Below, in pieces: positions 1 to 6,695 of a DNA stretch of 16,510 bases (its first letter is position 1; each line of letters opens with the position of its first letter). Both the position numbers and the translations under genes were made by a program. The notes below the pieces were generated by a model, which saw nothing but the letters and a program-made list of their open reading frames with translations, did not search any database and was not told the DNA's origin. This stretch comes from Flavobacteriaceae bacterium (GTDB lineage Bacteria > Bacteroidota > Bacteroidia > Flavobacteriales > Flavobacteriaceae): positions 15,869 through 32,378 of the forward strand of contig PAUJ01000037.1 in assembly GCA_002713705.1 (NCBI GenBank). Direction: 5' to 3'.

Positions 1-1491
1 ACTAAAATTATAAAAATTGATTCTATAGGAGATCAAGTACTTGATAAACCATTATACGAATTAGGCGTTACTGGTGTATTTACTAAAAGTTTAGACATGG
101 CATTAATCAATGGAGATATAGATATCGCTGTTCATTCTCTTAAAGATGTACCAACTAAACTACCTGAAGAAGTTATTCAAGCAGCTGTTTTAAAAAGAGG
201 GAATTACAACGATGTATTAATTTTAAAAAAAGATGAAAATTTTTTCGAAAATGAAATTGCGACTATAGCAACTGGAAGTTTGCGTAGAAAAGCACAATGG
301 CTTCATCGTTATCCAAAACACAACATAACAGGGCTTCGTGGAAATGTTAACACACGCCTACAAAAACTAAAAGACAATCCTTGGGATGGAGCAATTTTCG
401 CCTTAGCTGGTTTGTCAAGAATAAAACTATTACCAAATAAGGATAGACACATCAAATTAGATTGGATGTTACCGGCTCCTGCTCAAGGAGCTATAATGAT
501 TGCTGCTTTAAAAAAAAACAACAATGCAGTAGATGCCTGTAAAGAATTAAATGATGAAGAGACAGCCGTTTGTGTTGCTATTGAACGAGAATTTTTAAGA
601 GTTTTAGAAGGTGGTTGTACAGCGCCAATTGGAGCATTAGCTACTATCAAAGAGGAGGAAGTGAGGTTTAAAGGAGTATTATTTAGCCCCGACGGTAAAA
701 AGAAACTTGAGTTTAGCAAAGTAGTTTTAAAAGATGAGATTGGAGACTTAGGCCAATTTGCAGCTAATTTTATATTAGCAAAAGGGGGTAAAAATTTGAT
801 GAGAGAAACTATAAGTATTGAAAAGAATACAAATGTTTTTTCAACCAAATACTTATCCAAAGAGCAAACGCTAAAATTAGAGTCTAAAATAGGTGTTGCT
901 ATGAATGACTTTATTGCTGTTAAGTATAACAGGGTAAAACCTCAAATTTTAAAAAAACCATTAAATAATGTTATTTTTACTAGTAAAAATGCAGTAGAAG
1001 CATTGTTGTATAATTACTCTTCAGAAGATTTAAATTTTGAAAAAATCTATTGTGTTGGTAGAATAACCAAACGATTAATTAAAACAAAATTAGGTATCGT
1101 GGCTCATGTAGAAAACTCTGCTGAAAAATTAGCTAACTATCTTTCTGAACACTTAAAAGAGAAAGAAGTTACTTTTTTCTGCGGAAACAAACGCAGAGAA
1201 GAACTTCCTGAAATATTATCTAAAAACAACATCACCGTTAACGAAGTAGAAACTTATAAAACGGTATTGACTTCAGAAAAAATTGACCCTAAATATTCAG
1301 GTATTCTTTTTTACAGCCCTTCAGGGGTTGAAAGTTTTTTAAAAAATAACAAAACCCTTAATCGCATTGCTTTTTGCATTGGAGAAACCACTGCAACTGA
1401 GGCTCGAATTCATTTCGAAACAGTAATCGTTTCTAAATTTGCAACAGTTGACGGAGTCATTGATTCGGTGAATAAATATTTCAATAACTAA
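1..1491 (+). CDS. hemC: Hydroxymethylbilane synthase / uroporphyrinogen-III synthase fusion (HemC-HemD), 5'-partial
   Basis: The first half joins four porphobilinogens into hydroxymethylbilane; the second half should cyclise it to uroporphyrinogen III. The reading frame is open from base 1 and already matches HemC (GDQVLDKPLYELG, then GVFTKSLDMAL), so the ATG at 97 is internal; about 35 N-terminal residues lie upstream of the window. The HemC part shows the catalytic Asp in VHSLKDVP (codon 145-147), the TGSLRRKAQ and LRGNVNTRL cofactor-binding motifs, and the Cys in EGGCTAPIGA (codon 616-618) that carries the dipyrromethane cofactor. It ends near base 810. The rest, to the TAA at 1491, looks like HemD: NNVIFTSKNAVEAL near 961, a FYSPSGVESFLK segment and CIGETTATEA near the end. 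HemD is weakly conserved, so that half rests on pattern and position. It is the first visible gene of the haem operon, 11 bases before hemB. Confidence 0.93.
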   Translation, partial: TKIIKIDSIGDQVLDKPLYELGVTGVFTKSLDMALINGDIDIAVHSLKDVPTKLPEEVIQAAVLKRGNYNDVLILKKDENFFENEIATIATGSLRRKAQWLHRYPKHNITGLRGNVNTRLQKLKDNPWDGAIFALAGLSRIKLLPNKDRHIKLDWMLPAPAQGAIMIAALKKNNNAVDACKELNDEETAVCVAIEREFLRVLEGGCTAPIGALATIKEEEVRFKGVLFSPDGKKKLEFSKVVLKDEIGDLGQFAANFILAKGGKNLMRETISIEKNTNVFSTKYLSKEQTLKLESKIGVAMNDFIAVKYNRVKPQILKKPLNNVIFTSKNAVEALLYNYSSEDLNFEKIYCVGRITKRLIKTKLGIVAHVENSAEKLANYLSEHLKEKEVTFFCGNKRREELPEILSKNNITVNEVETYKTVLTSEKIDPKYSGILFYSPSGVESFLKNNKTLNRIAFCIGETTATEARIHFETVIVSKFATVDGVIDSVNKYFNN

Positions 1492-1502
1492 AATGGAACA
1501 CC

Positions 1503-2474
1503 ATGATTAATAGAACGAGACGTCTTCGTAAAACTGAAAACATTCGACGATTAGTTAGAGAAAATAAGCTAACAACCGACGATTTAATATTTCCTCTATT
1601 TATTGAAGAAGGTGAAAATATAGAGTCGGAAATAAAATCAATGCCGGGAATAAAACGATTTTCATTAGATAAAATCTCAACAGAGTTAGATGAAGTTACT
1701 AGCTTAAATATACCAGCAGTTTTGCTTTTTGGAATTCCATCTAGGAAAGATGATGTGGGGACTGAAACTTGGAATGATGACGGTATTGTTCAACAGGCTA
1801 TTCGGTTTATAAAAAAAAACTATCCTAGACTGTATGTAATTACAGACGTTTGCTTTTGTGAATATACGATTCACGGTCATTGTGGCATCCTTAATGATTA
1901 TAATGATGTTGATAACGATGCAACGTTAATTAATTTGTCTAAGCAAGCCATATCACATGCAAAAGCTGGAGCTGATATGTTAGCGCCATCTGGAATGATA
2001 GACGGATCGATTATTAAAATTAGAGAAGCATTAGATAATACAGGGTATTATGATCTTCCTATCATGGGTTATTCGGTAAAATATTCATCTGCGTTTTATG
2101 GACCTTTTAGAGATGCTGCAGATTCAACACCAACATTTGGAGATCGAAAAACCTATCAAATGGATCCTGCAAATAGAGATGAAGCTATGCGAGAAGCAGC
2201 TTTTGATGATTTAGAAGGAGCAGATATATTAATGGTAAAACCAGCCCTCTCCTATTTAGATATTGTAAGAGACTTAAAGAATAATTACGACAGACCAATC
2301 GCATGTTATAATGTTAGTGGAGAATACGCTATGATTAAGGCAGCGGGAGATAAAGGCTGGATCGATGAAGAAAAAGTAATGATGGAAAGCTTATTGTCTA
2401 TGAAGCGAGCTGGAGCAGATATTATTATTACTTATTTTGCAAAAGAAGTTGCGAAAATATTAAAAAGAGATTAA
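1503..2474 (+). CDS. hemB: Delta-aminolevulinic acid dehydratase (porphobilinogen synthase)
   Basis: Condenses two 5-aminolevulinates to porphobilinogen in the cytoplasm. The 323-residue length is normal for the family. The two Schiff-base lysines are K193 (in GYSVKYSSAFYGPFRDAADS) and K246 (in DILMVKPALSYLD). The segment DVCFCEYTIHGHCG supplies the three cysteines C117, C119 and C127, which indicates the zinc-dependent active-site type. The N-terminal RRLRKTENIRRLVRE and the C-terminal KRAGADIIITYFAKE are also typical. The ATG at 1503 lies 11 bases after the hemCD stop and 28 codons before the conserved DLIFPLFIEEG block, which fits known starts. No Shine-Dalgarno site is visible, as is usual in this phylum. 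It is followed after one base by hemL. Confidence 0.97.
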   Translation: MINRTRRLRKTENIRRLVRENKLTTDDLIFPLFIEEGENIESEIKSMPGIKRFSLDKISTELDEVTSLNIPAVLLFGIPSRKDDVGTETWNDDGIVQQAIRFIKKNYPRLYVITDVCFCEYTIHGHCGILNDYNDVDNDATLINLSKQAISHAKAGADMLAPSGMIDGSIIKIREALDNTGYYDLPIMGYSVKYSSAFYGPFRDAADSTPTFGDRKTYQMDPANRDEAMREAAFDDLEGADILMVKPALSYLDIVRDLKNNYDRPIACYNVSGEYAMIKAAGDKGWIDEEKVMMESLLSMKRAGADIIITYFAKEVAKILKRD

Positions 2475-2475
2475 A

Positions 2476-3774
2476 ATGAATTTAGAAAAATCATTAGAAC
2501 TTTTTATAAAAGGTCAAAAACACCTTGTAGGAGCTGTAAATTCTCCGGTTAGAGCCTATAAATCCGTGGGAGGTGTTCCTCTGTTTATTAAAAAAGCAAA
2601 AGGAAGTAAAATCATCGATGTAGACCGCAATAAATACATAGACTTAGTTTTATCTTATGGACCAATGATTTTGGGACATAAAGACAAACGAGTAGAGAAA
2701 TCAATCTTAAAAGCTTTAAAAAATGGCTATACGTTTGGAGCTACCTCTAAAGGCGAACTTAAAATAGCTAAAATGGTTTGCGATTCTTTTCCTGGAATGG
2801 ATAAAGTGCGATTTGTAAACTCTGGAACTGAAGCTGTGTTAAGCGCACTTCGTTTGGCTAGGGCCTACACCAACAAAGACAAAATCATAAAATTTTCAGG
2901 TTGTTACCATGGACATTCAGATGCCTTATTGGTAGCTGCTGGTTCTGGATTAGTGACACTGAGTATACCAGGTTCCAAAGGTGTTCCAATTGATGCCATT
3001 AAAAACACATTGATTGCTGAATATAATAATATCGAAAGTGTAAAGAATCAAATAAATAAGTACGAAGATATTGCTGCCGTAATCATAGAGCCTATTGCAG
3101 GTAATATGGGAGTTGTCATACCCAATAAAGAATTTATTTCAGAATTAAGGAGAATTACAAAAGAAAAAGGAATCCTATTAATCTTAGATGAAGTTATGAC
3201 GGGATACCGTTCTAAATACGGAGGCGCTCAAGAATTATTAGGAATCGAAGCAGATATTACTTGCTTAGGAAAAGTAATTGGAGGTGGTTTTCCAGTAGGT
3301 GCTTATGGAGCTAGAAATGAAATTATGGAAAAAGTAGCACCACTAGGAGAAATGTACCAAGCAGGAACCTTATCAGGTAATCCTATTGCAATGGCTTGCG
3401 GAATTGCTACCTTAAAGGAACTGAAAAAACAAAATCCTTATGATAAGTTCAATGAAGTTGCAGAAACAATAGAAACCTTTTTATTGGAAGCTGCAAAGGA
3501 AAATAATATTGACCTTCAAGTAAATCGTTTTGGATCCATGATAAGTCCATTTTTTTCAAATGAAGATATTGTTGATTTTAAATCAGCTCAAACTTCAGAT
3601 ACTGAAAAATTTAAAACATTTTTTTGGAATATGATTGACAATGGAGTCTTTTTACCGCCTTCTCAGTTTGAAGCCTGGTTTTTATCAACTGTAATTTCCA
3701 AAAAAGATTTAAAGAATATAGAAAAAGCAATAAAATCTTCTATGAAAGCGGTTGCCGATAATCACAATTCATAA
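2476..3774 (+). CDS. hemL: Glutamate-1-semialdehyde 2,1-aminomutase
   Basis: PLP-dependent class III aminotransferase-fold enzyme that converts glutamate-1-semialdehyde to 5-aminolevulinate, so the organism uses the C5 (tRNA-Glu) route. It has 432 residues, the usual length. Visible motifs in order are GAVNSPVRAYKSVGG (19-33), FVNSGTEAVLSALRLARAYT (113-132), CYHGHSDALLVAAGSG (143-158), LDEVMTGYR (237-245) and the PLP lysine K266 in CLGKVIGGGFPVGAYG. The near-universal YQAGTLSGNPIAMACG segment follows. The gene begins one base after hemB and is separated by three bases (an extra in-frame TAA) from hemE, so it is surely co-transcribed. Confusion with another class III aminotransferase is unlikely given the HGHSDALL motif and the haem context. 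Confidence 0.97.
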   Translation: MNLEKSLELFIKGQKHLVGAVNSPVRAYKSVGGVPLFIKKAKGSKIIDVDRNKYIDLVLSYGPMILGHKDKRVEKSILKALKNGYTFGATSKGELKIAKMVCDSFPGMDKVRFVNSGTEAVLSALRLARAYTNKDKIIKFSGCYHGHSDALLVAAGSGLVTLSIPGSKGVPIDAIKNTLIAEYNNIESVKNQINKYEDIAAVIIEPIAGNMGVVIPNKEFISELRRITKEKGILLILDEVMTGYRSKYGGAQELLGIEADITCLGKVIGGGFPVGAYGARNEIMEKVAPLGEMYQAGTLSGNPIAMACGIATLKELKKQNPYDKFNEVAETIETFLLEAAKENNIDLQVNRFGSMISPFFSNEDIVDFKSAQTSDTEKFKTFFWNMIDNGVFLPPSQFEAWFLSTVISKKDLKNIEKAIKSSMKAVADNHNS

Positions 3775-3777
3775 TAA

Positions 3778-4803
3778 ATGTATAAAAACAATTTATATTT
3801 AAGAGCTTTAAAAGGAGAAACGGTAGAACGTCCACCAGTTTGGATGATGCGTCAAGCGGGACGATATTTACCAGAGTTTATCAAAATTAGAGAAAAATAT
3901 GATTTTTTTACACGTTGTAGGACTCCAGAATTAGCATCAGAAATTACGGTACAGCCAATTCGAAGATATGGTATGGATGCAGCTATTTTATTTTCAGATA
4001 TTTTAGTAATTCCACAAGCAATGAATATTGAAGTGGAAATGAAACCTAATTTTGGTCCTTGGTTACCCAATCCCATTCGCACTCAAAAAGATGTAGATAA
4101 TGTTATTGTACCAGATGTTACAGTTGAGTTAGATTATGTTATGCAAGCTATTAAAGCGACCAAAGAGTTGTTAAATAACGAAGTACCTTTAATTGGCTTT
4201 GCTGGTTCTCCTTGGACGATACTATGTTATTGTGTACAAGGTCAAGGATCTAAAAATTTTGATAAAGCAAAAGAATTTTGTTTTACACAACCCTTGTTAG
4301 CTCATACTTTGCTTCAAAAAATTACCGATACAACTATTGCATATTTAAAAGAAAAAGTAAAAGCTGGTGTTGATGCTGTACAAGTTTTTGATTCTTGGGG
4401 TGGGATGCTTTCTCCTTTAGATTACCAAGAGTTTTCTTGGAAATATATCAATCAAATTACTGAAGCCTTAAAAGATGATGCCCCAGTAATTGCATTCGGT
4501 AAAGGGTGTTGGTTTGCTTTAGAAGAAATGTCAAAATCCAATGTATCTGCTTTAGGAGTAGATTGGACGATCAACCCTAAAATGGCTAGAAAATTTGCTG
4601 GAGATAAAATCACTCTTCAAGGAAATATGGACCCAAGCCGCTTGTTATCATCACCCTTCGAAATCAAAAAAATTGTTACAGAAATGATTAATAATTTCGG
4701 AAAAGATAAATACATCGTAAACTTAGGTCATGGTATTTTACCTAACATACCATTGGACCATGCCAAAGCATTTATAGATGCGGTAAAAGAGTATAAGGCA
4801 TAA
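3778..4803 (+). CDS. hemE: Uroporphyrinogen decarboxylase
   Basis: Cofactor-free cytoplasmic enzyme that removes four carboxyl groups from uroporphyrinogen III to give coproporphyrinogen III. The 341 residues match the family. PPVWMMRQAGRYLPEF (19-34) carries the substrate-binding arginines R25 and R29; D74 in LFSDILVIPQAM is the catalytic aspartate position. Tyr151 in SPWTILCYCVQGQGSKNF and the C-terminal NLGHGILPNIPLDHAKAFI are family hallmarks. The start at 3778 directly follows two stop codons of the upstream frame and leaves a normal N-terminus (MYKNNLYLRALKGETVERPP). It is the fourth gene of the haem operon; 26 bases separate it from hemF. Confidence 0.97.
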   Translation: MYKNNLYLRALKGETVERPPVWMMRQAGRYLPEFIKIREKYDFFTRCRTPELASEITVQPIRRYGMDAAILFSDILVIPQAMNIEVEMKPNFGPWLPNPIRTQKDVDNVIVPDVTVELDYVMQAIKATKELLNNEVPLIGFAGSPWTILCYCVQGQGSKNFDKAKEFCFTQPLLAHTLLQKITDTTIAYLKEKVKAGVDAVQVFDSWGGMLSPLDYQEFSWKYINQITEALKDDAPVIAFGKGCWFALEEMSKSNVSALGVDWTINPKMARKFAGDKITLQGNMDPSRLLSSPFEIKKIVTEMINNFGKDKYIVNLGHGILPNIPLDHAKAFIDAVKEYKA

Positions 4804-4829
4804 TGTTAAAAGTTTAATATGCACAAAGA

Positions 4830-5732
4830 ATGAAAGATCAATTTCTCGCCTATATTAAAAACTTACAAGACACCATTACTTCAAAATTAGAAGAAGTGGA
4901 CGGAAAGGCTCTATTTAAAGAAGATGTCTGGACACGAGCTGAGGGTGGTGGCGGAAGAACTCGCGTAATTGAAAACGGAGCTATATTCGAAAAAGGGGGT
5001 GTAAATATTTCAGCTGTTCACGGTAAATTACCCGAATCTATGCAAGAGTATTTTAAGGTTAGAGATTGCGATTTTTTTGCCTGCGGATTAAGTTTAGTTT
5101 TACATCCTGAAAATCCTTTTATTCCAACAATACACGCCAATTGGCGTTATTTTGAAATGTATGACAACGATGGAAAAATTATTTCTAGTTGGTTTGGTGG
5201 AGGACAAGACCTAACTCCTTATTATCTTTTTAAAGAAGATGCTATTCATTTTCATCAAACCTGCAAAAATGCTTGTGATAAACATCATATCGATTTTTAT
5301 CCCGAATATAAAAAACGTTGTGATTCATATTTTTGGAATACCCATAGAAATGAAGCACGTGGCATTGGTGGCTTATTTTTTGATTATCTAAAAGAAACTG
5401 ATAATTTTAGTTTGAAAAACCGTTGCGATTTTGTTATAGAAATCGGAGATAGTTTTCTGGAGAGCTATGTTCCAATTGTTGAAAAAAGAAAAAAATTAGC
5501 CTTTACAAAGGAACAAAAAAATTGGCAAGAAATTAGACGTGGGCGCTATGTAGAGTTTAATTTAATTCATGATAAAGGGACTCTTTTCGGCTTAAGAACA
5601 AATGGCCGTATTGAAAGTATTTTAATGAGCTTACCTCCTAAGGTTCAATGGTGTTATAGTTATTTACCTAAAGCCAAAAGTGAAGAAGAAAAATTAATAA
5701 AAGCTTTACAGAAACCAAAGGAATGGCTATGA
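4830..5732 (+). CDS. hemF: Oxygen-dependent coproporphyrinogen-III oxidase
   Basis: Oxidatively decarboxylates coproporphyrinogen III to protoporphyrinogen IX using O2; this is the aerobic enzyme, not the radical-SAM HemN type. It has 300 residues, the usual length. Motifs seen are EGGGGRTRVIENGAIFEKGG (38-57), NPFIPTIHANWRYFEMYD (95-112) with the conserved His102, SWFGGGQDLTPYYLF (120-134), the THRNEARGIGGLFFDYL block (171-187), RRGRYVEFNLIHDKGTLFGL (236-255) and a C-terminus ending in KEWL. An ATG at 4819 is out of frame and stops after four codons, so 4830 is the start. It is the last operon gene visible; no gene for the next steps (protoporphyrinogen oxidase, ferrochelatase) lies downstream here, and no convincing terminator hairpin follows the stop. 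Confidence 0.97.
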   Translation: MKDQFLAYIKNLQDTITSKLEEVDGKALFKEDVWTRAEGGGGRTRVIENGAIFEKGGVNISAVHGKLPESMQEYFKVRDCDFFACGLSLVLHPENPFIPTIHANWRYFEMYDNDGKIISSWFGGGQDLTPYYLFKEDAIHFHQTCKNACDKHHIDFYPEYKKRCDSYFWNTHRNEARGIGGLFFDYLKETDNFSLKNRCDFVIEIGDSFLESYVPIVEKRKKLAFTKEQKNWQEIRRGRYVEFNLIHDKGTLFGLRTNGRIESILMSLPPKVQWCYSYLPKAKSEEEKLIKALQKPKEWL

Positions 5733-6200
5733 CGATATGAATAAAAAATGCAATTAAATCAATCATCAGCTTTTTACATAGCAATCATAAATTGTTAAAA
5801 TTAAATACATGAGCTTTTTTTAGTATAGAACCGATTTGCCAACAATTACTGTACAGCATTAAATTAATTTATCTAAAAACATAGGTGCTAGCGATACGCA
5901 AAATTAAGAGTTCGTGTAAACTAAATATTTACGAACGACAATGGATTCTTATAAAAACTTTATGACTGAATGGAGTTTGATTAAAAACCACACAGATTTT
6001 ATTTAAACAACTCATTAAAGTATCTAAAGAAATAAATGATTTTATAATCTTAATTCAAAATTCGTCCTAAATGAAAATTAAAAAAATATTGTTCTTGATT
6101 AAATTTAAACTTCTATTTTAAATAAATAAGGTATTATAATATATGTCGTAAAATGAAATAATGGACGGCTGGTTTATCCTGTGTGATGTTTTCTATTATT
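5733..6200. other. AT-rich intergenic stretch with no convincing gene
   Basis: About 470 bases after hemF carry no open frame of recognisable protein character on either strand. The longest starts are trivial, for example 21 codons from the ATG at 5941. The only structure I could pick out is an imperfect inverted repeat at 5910-5936. On the minus strand, bases 6134-6235 are open and somewhat protein-like (includes GEEIEIIENITQDKPA), but the frame has no start codon. I see no transposase remnant, tRNA or riboswitch-like fold. Confidence 0.5.
5910..5936. repeat. Imperfect inverted repeat, intergenic
   Basis: GTTCG-TG-TAAA is followed after seven bases (CTAAATA) by TTTACGAAC. This gives nine paired bases with a two-base bulge on the left arm. 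It could be a weak hairpin or an operator half-site pair. No T-run follows, so it is not an intrinsic terminator. Its role is unknown, and in such AT-rich DNA it may be chance. Confidence 0.35.
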
Positions 6201-6311
6201 TCAATCTCCTCCCCAACTATCTTGAAAAAAAATACCTACACCTAATTCAGCCCATAGATACAATATGAATAAAATTATTATTAACATAATTAAATATTTT
6301 CTTTTTCTCAT
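6201..6311 (-). CDS. Small single-pass membrane peptide, 36 residues
   Basis: Reading the minus strand from the ATG at 6311 gives 36 codons and a TGA. The product has a basic start (MRKRKY), one hydrophobic helix (about residues 6-20), then the motif LYLWAELGVGIF (17-28) and a polar tail ending SWGGD. This predicts an inner-membrane micro-protein with the N-terminus in the cytoplasm. I have an uncertain recollection of tiny flavobacterial membrane peptides with a WAELxVGIF core, which would make this a real gene; that is memory, not a search. A perfect TAnnTTTG box (TAAATTTG, bases 6378 to 6371 on the minus strand) lies about 60 bases upstream. It is divergent from the small lipoprotein gene at 6412. 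The function is unknown. Confidence 0.55.
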   Translation of the reverse strand: MRKRKYLIMLIIILFILYLWAELGVGIFFQDSWGGD

Positions 6312-6370
6312 AAACTCAATTTACAAAATTTATAAAAACCCAAATATTTTTTTAATCCATTTGCTCTTTC

Positions 6371-6378
6371 CAAATTTA
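6371..6378 (-). promoter_or_regulatory. Candidate -7 box for the minus-strand membrane peptide
   Basis: Read on the minus strand this is TAAATTTG, an exact match to the Bacteroidetes -7 consensus TAnnTTTG. It predicts a leader of roughly 55 bases before the ATG at 6311. No TTG lies at the usual -33 distance. In an AT-rich genome the eight-base match alone is modest evidence. Confidence 0.35.
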
Positions 6379-6386
6379 CAATTTTG
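6379..6386 (+). promoter_or_regulatory. Candidate -7 box for the small lipoprotein gene
   Basis: CAATTTTG differs from TAnnTTTG at the first base only. It directly abuts the opposite-facing box at 6371-6378 and would give a leader of about 20 bases before the ATG at 6412. A TTG sits at 6361-6363, but its spacing (15 bases) is shorter than usual. Confidence 0.25.
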
Positions 6387-6411
6387 GAACAGTAATTGAT
6401 TATGTAAAGAT

Positions 6412-6555
6412 ATGAAGATAATAAAATTATTAATAGGCTTGGCTTTGGCTATTGGAGCTCTAAGTTGTGAAGATGTATGTGACGCAAAAGTTTATGGAAC
6501 AAACAATGATGGAAGTACTTATGAGGAATGTATTGTTTATGAAGATTATGACTGA
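6412..6555 (+). CDS. Small predicted lipoprotein, 47 residues
   Basis: The ATG at 6412 opens 47 codons ending in TGA. Residues 1-18 form a compact signal peptide (MKIIKLLIGLALAIGALS), followed by a lipobox-like ALSC with Cys19 as the lipidated residue. The mature part is only 29 residues, acidic, with two further cysteines (C23, C40). The residues after Cys19 are E-D-V-C-D; acidic residues next to the lipid-bearing Cys resemble the Bacteroidetes surface-export signal, so surface display is possible (inference). The signal peptide and lipobox are the main reasons to believe it is a gene. I do not recognise the mature sequence. It lies 141 bases before the S9 peptidase gene, which has its own candidate promoter, so they are probably separate units. 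Confidence 0.6.
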   Translation: MKIIKLLIGLALAIGALSCEDVCDAKVYGTNNDGSTYEECIVYEDYD

Positions 6556-6597
6556 TAAAATCCACTCTAAATTTTATAAAAAACGAAAAATATAATC

Positions 6598-6605
6598 TAA
6601 CTTTG
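6598..6605 (+). promoter_or_regulatory. Candidate -7 box for the S9 peptidase gene
   Basis: TAACTTTG is an exact TAnnTTTG match about 90 bases before the ATG at 6696, downstream of the small lipoprotein stop. No TTG is present at the expected -33 position, so it rests on the -7 element alone. Confidence 0.4.
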
Positions 6606-6695
6606 TAAGCTCATCTTTAACACAGAATTAAAGGTCAATACTCTGTTAAATCAAGACCAGATATAGTAGTAACTAACAATAATCCAATTATTTAT

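Noticed and set aside
483..860. Long minus-strand open frame inside hemC
   Set aside because: Antisense shadow of a strongly conserved coding region; low-complexity Ser/Leu composition and no motif.
5770..5822. AGCTTTTT repeats after hemF as a terminator
   Set aside because: There is a T-run but no stem: the two copies are direct, not inverted, and the nearest pairing is three bases.
5941..6006. 21-codon plus-strand frame starting MDSYKNFMTEW
   Set aside because: Too short, no signal or motif, and no promoter box; expected by chance.
6134..6235. Minus-strand open frame with protein-like content (GEEIEIIENITQDKPA) overlapping the end of the membrane-peptide gene
   Set aside because: It follows a TAG directly and has no ATG, GTG or TTG before its stop. 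Joining it to the micro-gene would need a slip in a T8 run, and the micro-gene already has a sensible end.
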